Source: Thalassomonas viridans
GTDB taxonomy: Bacteria; Pseudomonadota; Gammaproteobacteria; Enterobacterales; Alteromonadaceae
Direction of reading: 5' to 3'
Length of the DNA stretch: 64,000 nucleotides
NCBI RefSeq assembly: GCF_000948985.2
Contig: NZ_CP059733.1
Span: 3,968,001 to 4,032,000 of the forward strand
The stretch's first letter is position 1, and the number at the start of each line of letters is the position of its first letter. A program made the position numbers and the translations under genes. The notes below the pieces were generated by a model. That model was not told the DNA's origin. It saw nothing but the letters and a program-made list of their open reading frames with translations, and made no database searches. Below, in pieces: positions 58,080-64,000 of the stretch.

Positions 58080-58661
58080 ATGGCTATAGAGTTACCAGCA
58101 CTTCCGTATGCAAAAGATGCCCTGACCCCACATATTTCTGAAGAAACATTAGAATATCACTACGGCAAGCATCACAACACATACGTAGTGAAGCTAAACG
58201 GTTTAATCGAAGGAACCGAATTTGAAAACAAATCGTTAGAAGAGATCGTAAAAACCTCTTCCGCTGGAATTTTCAATAATGCTGCACAGATTTGGAACCA
58301 CACTTTCTACTGGAACAGCCTAAGCCCTAACGGCGGTGGCGAGCCCAGCGGCGCATTGGCCGATGCCATCAATGCCAATTTCGGCTCTTTTGCCGAATTT
58401 AAAGCAAAATTCACCGACAGCGCCATCAACAACTTTGGCTCCAGCTGGACCTGGTTAGTGAAAAATGCCGACGGCAGCCTGGCAATTGTTAATACTTCCA
58501 ATGCAGGCACACCGTTAACAGAAGAAGGCGTAACTCCGCTGCTGACCGTAGATTTATGGGAGCATGCTTACTACATCGACTACCGTAACCTGCGTCCTAA
58601 CTACATGGAAGCTTTCTGGGCCCTGGCTAACTGGGACTTTGCCTCAGCAAACTTTGCTTAA
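58080..58661 (+). CDS. sodB: Iron superoxide dismutase
   Basis: Converts superoxide to H2O2 and oxygen in the cytosol. The 193-residue product aligns along its length with E. coli SodB (193 aa). Metal ligands are in [10 protein letters not shown] (His27), [11 protein letters not shown] (His74) and [10 protein letters not shown] (Asp157, His161); GGxGSG-type Fe signature residues ([10 protein letters not shown]) are present. The ATG at 58080 follows the SD CTGGAG; an upstream frame to 57981 has no family match. A strong terminator lies about 57 nt after the stop. Confidence 0.97.
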   Translation: MAIELPALPYAKDALTPHISEETLEYHYGKHHNTYVVKLNGLIEGTEFENKSLEEIVKTSSAGIFNNAAQIWNHTFYWNSLSPNGGGEPSGALADAINANFGSFAEFKAKFTDSAINNFGSSWTWLVKNADGSLAIVNTSNAGTPLTEEGVTPLLTVDLWEHAYYIDYRNLRPNYMEAFWALANWDFASANFA

Positions 58662-58717
58662 GCCGCTAGAAAATTAAACGCTTTGGTATCACCTGTGATA
58701 CGAGAGCGATAAAGATC

Positions 58718-58747
58718 AAAAGCCAGTGCCTGTTGCACTGGCTTTTT
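58718..58747 (+). terminator. Terminator downstream of sodB
   Basis: AAAAGCCAGTGC/GCACTGGCTTTTT (58718-58729 with 58735-58747), loop CTGTT. Confidence 0.92.
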
Positions 58748-59167
58748 CGTTACAAGCCGCCGCAAAATAATCTTGAAAAAATAACAACTATTTGCCGTTA
58801 ACAGAGTCAAACACTAGGTGTGGTAAGCTAATCTCAAAACACGGCAACCCGGTTTCTTAACTTAAAAACCCCGCCGATACGCCCATGTTGTGATGCAGGT
58901 TATTGAGGTTTTACCCTCCTTGGCCGTTTTACGCCATTTTACCACTAAGCAATAACCAAAACAGACCAATAAAAGCAATATGATTACAGAGAAAACCGAA
59001 AACTGATGTTTTCAATTTTATTGGCTAAACATTCCTAATACGACAATAAGTTACAAAAAAAGCACTATTAATTACGTGCTTGGCAAATTAGCAACTACGC
59101 TTATAAATAGATAACACTATTTCTCGGTCTTTGTTATATACACCTTTGATTTCGATTGGAGACGAGT
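58748..59167. other. Upstream region of the prkA operon
   Basis: It contains the operon promoter, which I could not place with confidence. A GAAAAC-TGAT-GTTTTC hairpin (58998-59013) is visible. No clear sigma-54 GG/GC pair was found, although sigma-S or nitrogen control is known for E. coli yeaG. Confidence 0.35.
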
Positions 59168-61102
59168 ATGAGCATTTTTCATCATTATCAGTCGCGCTAT
59201 GAACAAGCACAAGAAGAAGAATTTAGCTTACAGGAATTTTTGGATATCTGTCGAGAAGACAAGTTCGCCTATGCCAGCGCTGCCGAACGGCTGTTAAAAG
59301 CGATAGGCTCACCCGAGATGGTTGATACCTCCACCGATCCCAGTTTAAGCAGGATTTTTTCCAACCGGGTAATTGCCAGATATCCGGCATTTGAAGAATT
59401 TTACGGCATGGAAGAGTCCATAGAACAAATAGTGTCCTATTTAACCCATGCCTCCCAGGGGCTGGAAGAGCAGAAACAAATCCTTTATCTGCTTGGTCCG
59501 GTCGGCGGCGGTAAATCTTCTTTGGCGGAAAAATTAAAGTCTTTAATGCAGCAGGAGCCTATTTATGTGCTCAGTGCCAACGGGGTCAGAAGCCCGGTCA
59601 ATGACCATCCGTTTTGTTTATTTGATGTCAACGCCGACGGTAAGGTCTTACAGGATGAATATGACATTCCGCTGCGTTACCTCAATAATATTATCTCTCC
59701 CTGGGCCGCGAAACGTTTACATGAATTTAAAGGTGATATTGCTCAGTTTAAGGTTGTTAAAGTATATCCGTCGATATTGGATCAGATCGCCGTTGCCAAA
59801 ACCGAGCCCGGTGATGACAACAACCAGGACATCTCTTCTTTGGTGGGCAAGGTAGATATCCGCCAGCTGGAGCATTTCGCCCAGAATGACCCCGATGCCT
59901 ACAGCTATTCCGGCGCCCTGTGCCGTGCCAACCAGGGGCTGATGGAATTTGTTGAAATGTTCAAGGCCCCCATCAAAGTCTTGCATCCCCTGTTAACCGC
60001 AACCCAGGAAGGCAACTACAATCCCACCGAGGGCTTGTCTGCCCTGCCTTTCCAGGGGATTTTACTTGCCCACTCCAATGAATCGGAATGGCAAACCTTC
60101 AGGAACAATAAAAACAATGAGGCCTTTCTCGATCGTGTCTATATCGTGAAAGTCCCCTACTGCATGCGGGTATCGGAAGAAGTTAACATTTATAAGAAAC
60201 TTATTGAAAACAGCGAACTCAAAGACGCCCAATGTGCTCCGGATACCCTAGAAACCCTAGCGCAATTTTCCGTTTTGTCCCGGTTAAAAGATCCGGAAAA
60301 CTCCAGTATCTATTCAAAAATGCGGGTATATGATGGCGAGAGCCTCAAAGATACGGACCCTAAAGCCAAGTCTTATCAGGAGTACCGGGATTATGCCGGC
60401 ATAGATGAAGGTATGTCAGGTTTGTCCACCCGTTTTGCCTTTAAAATCTTATCCCGGGTCTTTAATTTTGACCATAACGAAGTTGCCGCCAACCCGGTTC
60501 ACCTGTTTTATGTGCTAGAACAGCAAGTAGAAAGGGAGCAGCTGCCCAAAGAAACGGCGGAACAATACCTGGAATTTATTAAGGGCTACCTCACACCACA
60601 ATATATAGAGTTTATCGGTAAAGAGATCCAGACCGCCTACCTGGAATCCTATTCCGAATACGGCCAGAATATTTTTGACCGCTATGTCACCTACGCCGAC
60701 TTCTGGATCCAGGACCAGGAATACCGGGATGCGGAAACCGGACAATTGTTTGACCGGGAAGCTTTAAATAATGAACTGGAGAAAATAGAGAAACCCGCCG
60801 GCATCAGCAACCCCAAAGACTTCCGTAATGAAATCGTTAATTTCGTTTTAAGGGCCAAGGCCCATAATAACGGCAAAAATCCGGTATGGACCAGTTATGA
60901 AAAACTCAGGACTGTGATTGAGAAGAAAATGTTCTCCAATACCGAAGACCTGCTGCCGGTCATTTCGTTTAATGCCAAGACCTCCGCCGACGACCAGCAA
61001 AAACATGATGACTTTGTTGAACGCATGATGGCCAAAGGCTATACCCAAAAACAAGTCAGGCTACTGTCGGAATGGTATTTACGCGTAAGAAAATCCTCTT
61101 AA
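59168..61102 (+). CDS. prkA: PrkA family serine protein kinase (YeaG)
   Basis: A 644-residue protein, identical in length to E. coli YeaG. It combines an AAA+-like ATPase module with Walker A GPVGGGKSS (about 110-118) and a C-terminal PrkA kinase-like region. E. coli YeaG is a stress kinase active in nitrogen starvation and stationary phase; the Bacillus homologue affects sporulation. The ATG at 59168 follows GGAGACG by a good spacing; an in-frame TTG at 59156 lies inside the SD. It is the first gene of prkA-yeaH-spoVR. Confidence 0.95.
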   Translation: MSIFHHYQSRYEQAQEEEFSLQEFLDICREDKFAYASAAERLLKAIGSPEMVDTSTDPSLSRIFSNRVIARYPAFEEFYGMEESIEQIVSYLTHASQGLEEQKQILYLLGPVGGGKSSLAEKLKSLMQQEPIYVLSANGVRSPVNDHPFCLFDVNADGKVLQDEYDIPLRYLNNIISPWAAKRLHEFKGDIAQFKVVKVYPSILDQIAVAKTEPGDDNNQDISSLVGKVDIRQLEHFAQNDPDAYSYSGALCRANQGLMEFVEMFKAPIKVLHPLLTATQEGNYNPTEGLSALPFQGILLAHSNESEWQTFRNNKNNEAFLDRVYIVKVPYCMRVSEEVNIYKKLIENSELKDAQCAPDTLETLAQFSVLSRLKDPENSSIYSKMRVYDGESLKDTDPKAKSYQEYRDYAGIDEGMSGLSTRFAFKILSRVFNFDHNEVAANPVHLFYVLEQQVEREQLPKETAEQYLEFIKGYLTPQYIEFIGKEIQTAYLESYSEYGQNIFDRYVTYADFWIQDQEYRDAETGQLFDREALNNELEKIEKPAGISNPKDFRNEIVNFVLRAKAHNNGKNPVWTSYEKLRTVIEKKMFSNTEDLLPVISFNAKTSADDQQKHDDFVERMMAKGYTQKQVRLLSEWYLRVRKSS

Positions 61103-61141
61103 GCTTAGCACTGGCTAAACCTTAGGTATGGGGAGCATTAA

Positions 61142-62428
61142 ATGACTAACTTTATCGATCGCCGTTTAAACAGCAAAAATAAGAGTACGGTCAACCGGCA
61201 ACGCTTTTTGCGCCGGTATAAGAGTCAGATCAAAAAGTCTGTTTCTGATGCCATCAATAAGCGCGGTGTCACCGATGTCGACAGCGGTGAAAGCATAGTT
61301 ATTCCGAAAAAAGACTTAAGCGAGCCGATATTTCATACCGGCAAAGGCGGCGTCCAGGACAGGATACACCCGGGTAATGATCAGTTCAGCACAGGAGACC
61401 GTATTCCCCGCCCTCCCCAAAGTCCGGGACAAGGCGGAGGACCCGGTGAAGCCAGCGATTCGGGGGAAGGCGAAGATGACTTTATCTTCTCTATTTCCAA
61501 GGACGAGTACTTAAACCTGCTTTTTGAAGACTTAGAACTGCCGAATCTGGAGAAAAACCAGCTCGACAAGTTAATCGAATATAAAACGGTCCGCGCCGGT
61601 TTTTGCGCCGAAGGGGTGCCCGCCAATATAGATATCGTCAAATCACTGCAGGGCTCCATTGCCCGGCGTATCGCCATGACGTCCGAGAAACGCCGGAAAT
61701 TAAAAGAGTGCCAGCAAAAACTTGAACAATTAAACAACGATACCCATGAGCACGTTAAGGAAAAACGTGAACTTAACGAAGAAATCATTCAATTAAAGGA
61801 AAAAATCGACAAAGTGCCCTTTATCGATACCTTTGATTTAAGGTTTCGCAACTATACCCGCCAGCCGGTACCGACATCCAAGGCCGTGATGTTCTGTTTA
61901 ATGGATGTTTCCGGCTCTATGGATCAGGCCACCAAGGACATAGCCAAACGTTTTTATATTCTCCTCTACCTGTTTTTAACCCGCACCTATAAAACCATAG
62001 ATGTTATTTATATTCGCCACCATACCCAGGCCAAGGAAGTTGATGAACAGGAGTTTTTCTATTCCCAGGAAACCGGCGGCACCATAGCATCAAGCGCCCT
62101 TGAGCTGATGGTGAAAGTGGTGGAAGAGCGCTATAGCGAGTCAAACTGGAACATATACGGCGCCCAGGCATCGGACGGTGATAACTGGGCCGATGATTCC
62201 CCCTACTGCCGTAAACTGTTAGCCGAGAAAATTTTACCAAAAACCCGTTATTTCAGTTATATCGAGATCACCCAAAGGGCGCATCAAACACTTTGGCAGC
62301 AATACCAGCAACTTGAAAAAGATAATCCGCATTTTGCCATGCGGCATATTAAAACCGTTGACGATATATACCCGGTCTTTAGGGATTTATTTCACAAAAA
62401 TACCCAAGACATAAAAACAACAGGATAA
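61142..62428 (+). CDS. yeaH: YeaH/YhbH family protein
   Basis: A 428-residue protein of the DUF444 family. It has a conserved basic N-terminus ([23 protein letters not shown]), a Gly/Pro-rich linker at about 80-105, and a von Willebrand A-like domain with a MIDAS-type DVSGSM motif (about 256-261) and [15 protein letters not shown] context. In Bacillus YhbH, and in E. coli beside YeaG, it is thought to act with the PrkA kinase and SpoVR protein. Intergenic gaps are 39 nt (prkA) and 23 nt (spoVR), so it is one operon. Confidence 0.94.
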   Translation: MTNFIDRRLNSKNKSTVNRQRFLRRYKSQIKKSVSDAINKRGVTDVDSGESIVIPKKDLSEPIFHTGKGGVQDRIHPGNDQFSTGDRIPRPPQSPGQGGGPGEASDSGEGEDDFIFSISKDEYLNLLFEDLELPNLEKNQLDKLIEYKTVRAGFCAEGVPANIDIVKSLQGSIARRIAMTSEKRRKLKECQQKLEQLNNDTHEHVKEKRELNEEIIQLKEKIDKVPFIDTFDLRFRNYTRQPVPTSKAVMFCLMDVSGSMDQATKDIAKRFYILLYLFLTRTYKTIDVIYIRHHTQAKEVDEQEFFYSQETGGTIASSALELMVKVVEERYSESNWNIYGAQASDGDNWADDSPYCRKLLAEKILPKTRYFSYIEITQRAHQTLWQQYQQLEKDNPHFAMRHIKTVDDIYPVFRDLFHKNTQDIKTTG

Positions 62429-62451
62429 TTTGCTAGCGAGTAGGTGAGGAT

Positions 62452-63966
62452 ATGACCAAACGCAAACCGCTTGATGACAGCCCAGACTGGACCTTTAGCT
62501 TATTAAGGCAGTATCAGACAGAGATTGCCCGGGTAGCCGAACATTACCGCCTTGATACCTACCCTAATCAAATAGAAGTGATCGCTGCCGAACAGATGAT
62601 GGACGCCTACGCATCAGTAGGCATGCCCATTGGTTATAACCACTGGACCTTTGGCAAAAAGTTCATACAAACCGAACAAACCTATAAACGAGGCCGGATG
62701 GGACTTGCTTATGAGATCGTCATAAATTCGGATCCCTGCATTGCCTACTTGATGGAAGAAAATACCATGACCATGCAGGCCCTGGTGATGGCGCATGCCT
62801 GCTATGGGCACAATTCCTTTTTCAAAGGCAATTACCTGTTTAAATCCTGGACAGATGCCAGCTCCATTATAGATTATCTGTTATTTGCCAAAAACTATAT
62901 CGCCGAATGTGAAAATAAGTACGGGATTTCCGAGGTAGAATCAACCCTGGATGCCTGTCATGCCCTGATGAATCATGGCGTTGACAGGTACAAGCGGCCG
63001 CAGAAAATTTCCCTGGATGAAGAACTGAAACGGCAAAAAGACCGGGAAGAATACCTCCAGTCCCAGGTCAATTCTCTCTGGCGCACCTTGCCGGCAACAC
63101 AAACACAGGAAGAGGAAACCAAAACCACTTTCCCCAGTGAGCCCCAGGAGAATATCTTATATTTTATCGAAAAAAATGCCCCCCTGCTGAAACCCTGGCA
63201 GCGGGAAATTGTCCGTGTGGTACGAAAGATCTCGCAATATTTTTATCCGCAAAAACAAACCCAGGTAATGAATGAAGGCTGGGCATGTTTCTGGCACTAC
63301 ACCATACTAAACCACCTTTACGATGAGGGCTTAATAACCGACAAATTTATGCTGGAATTTCTGCACAGCCATACCAGTGTCGTGGCCCAACCAGATTACA
63401 ATAGCCCTTATTATTCGGGGATCAACCCCTATGCCCTGGGCTTTAATATGTTTATCGATATCCGCCGCATCTGCGAGCACCCCACCGAAGAGGACAAACG
63501 CTGGTTTCCGGAAATTGCCGGCAGCAACTGGTTAGATACGGTGCACTTTGCCATGGAAAACTTCAAGGATGAAAGCTTTATCAGCCAGTTTCTTTCCCCG
63601 AAACTGATGCGGGATTTTAAGCTGTTTCACATTCATGACGATGAAAGCAACAACTATGTGGAAATTGGCGCCATCCACAACGAGCAAGGGTATAAACAAT
63701 TACGTACCACGCTGTCGAATCAATATAACCTGAGTAACCTGGAAGCCAATATCCAGGTGATTGATACCAATATCAACGGCGACCGTTCCCTGACCTTGCG
63801 CCATACTCCCCACAAGGGCGTGCCCCTGGCCGACTCCAGGCATGAGGTGCTCAAACACCTGCATTATTTGTGGCAATTTGACGTCAAGCTCGTTCAGGCC
63901 AACAAAGGCGGAGAGGATGAGGTTATCGGCCGTTGTCCGGACCTGGAAACCCAGGAACAAGTGTAA
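62452..63966 (+). CDS. ycgB: SpoVR family protein (YcgB)
   Basis: A 504-residue protein of the SpoVR family. Conserved blocks include YPNQIEVIAAEQMMDAYASVGMPI near the N-terminus, AYLMEENTMTMQALVMAHACYGHNSFFKGN (metal-type His/Glu cluster), NEGWACFWHYTILNHLY, and GINPYALGFNMFIDIRRICEHPTEEDK. Together with prkA and yeaH it forms the conserved stress-response trio of proteobacteria. The exact activity of SpoVR proteins is not established. Confidence 0.95.
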   Translation: MTKRKPLDDSPDWTFSLLRQYQTEIARVAEHYRLDTYPNQIEVIAAEQMMDAYASVGMPIGYNHWTFGKKFIQTEQTYKRGRMGLAYEIVINSDPCIAYLMEENTMTMQALVMAHACYGHNSFFKGNYLFKSWTDASSIIDYLLFAKNYIAECENKYGISEVESTLDACHALMNHGVDRYKRPQKISLDEELKRQKDREEYLQSQVNSLWRTLPATQTQEEETKTTFPSEPQENILYFIEKNAPLLKPWQREIVRVVRKISQYFYPQKQTQVMNEGWACFWHYTILNHLYDEGLITDKFMLEFLHSHTSVVAQPDYNSPYYSGINPYALGFNMFIDIRRICEHPTEEDKRWFPEIAGSNWLDTVHFAMENFKDESFISQFLSPKLMRDFKLFHIHDDESNNYVEIGAIHNEQGYKQLRTTLSNQYNLSNLEANIQVIDTNINGDRSLTLRHTPHKGVPLADSRHEVLKHLHYLWQFDVKLVQANKGGEDEVIGRCPDLETQEQV

Positions 63967-63968
63967 AC

Positions 63969-63998
63969 AATACAGGCGGTAAAGCTCGCCCTGTATAT
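63969..63998 (+). terminator. Hairpin after the spoVR operon, at the window edge
   Basis: ATACAGG-CG/CGCC-CTGTAT with one bulge lies directly after the ycgB stop. The downstream T-run, if any, falls outside the window. Confidence 0.5.
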
Positions 63999-64000
63999 AG

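Overview
The window looks like a chromosomal segment of a marine gammaproteobacterium of the Alteromonadales, most likely Colwelliaceae and close to Thalassomonas or Colwellia. This is inferred from gene order (carAB-greA-yhbY-rlmE-ftsH-folP-glmM-tpiA-secG-leuU; smc-zipA-ligA; motY/rnt; prkA-yeaH-spoVR) and from secreted polymer-degrading enzymes (M9 collagenase, chloride-type alpha-amylase, a large TonB-dependent receptor). No 16S gene is present, so the genus is an inference.

Layout. 1-12.8 kb is accessory and nutritional: the 5' part of a collagenase, a tetR-yciI-tag operon behind two near-identical palindromes, a TonB-dependent receptor whose promoter region resembles that of the collagenase, a small acidic protein behind a structured leader, a Vps62-related secreted protein coupled to a 15-codon leader ORF, a PACE efflux pump with a divergent LysR regulator, and two small unknown genes. 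12.84-17.21 kb is an IS21-family element (istA/istB) with a second, IS1634-type element inserted in istA; both elements have identifiable ends and target duplications. 17.2-20.9 kb is AT-rich: an orphan CHAT-domain (caspase-like) protein, a gene fragment, a decayed tRNA-Leu copy and an unknown secreted protein. It ends at two intact tRNA-Leu(GAG) genes.

20.9-36.5 kb is conserved housekeeping DNA, almost all on the minus strand: secretion (secG), glycolysis (tpiA), wall precursor and folate synthesis (glmM, folP), protein quality control (ftsH), ribosome maturation (rlmE, yhbY), transcription fidelity (greA), carbamoyl phosphate and lysine synthesis (carAB, dapB), FKBP and a ketopantoate-reductase-like enzyme. 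36.7-49.3 kb holds an NhaC-type antiporter, an M48 lipoprotein protease, a secreted protein with two HxT motifs (2H phosphoesterase-like), a small SDR, ligA-zipA-smc and cysZ.

49.3-64 kb holds an alpha-amylase behind a perfect 20-bp palindrome, a group II intron of about 650 nt that has lost its reverse transcriptase and lies just after the terminator of an M1 aminopeptidase, motY/rnt, peroxiredoxin, grxD, sodB, and the prkA-yeaH-spoVR operon.

The most interesting items are the orphan CHAT gene in an AT-rich stretch between an IS element and a tRNA array, the ORF-less class C-like group II intron, the nested insertion sequences, the secreted 2H-like protein, and the matching promoter-region motif shared by the collagenase and TonB receptor genes.
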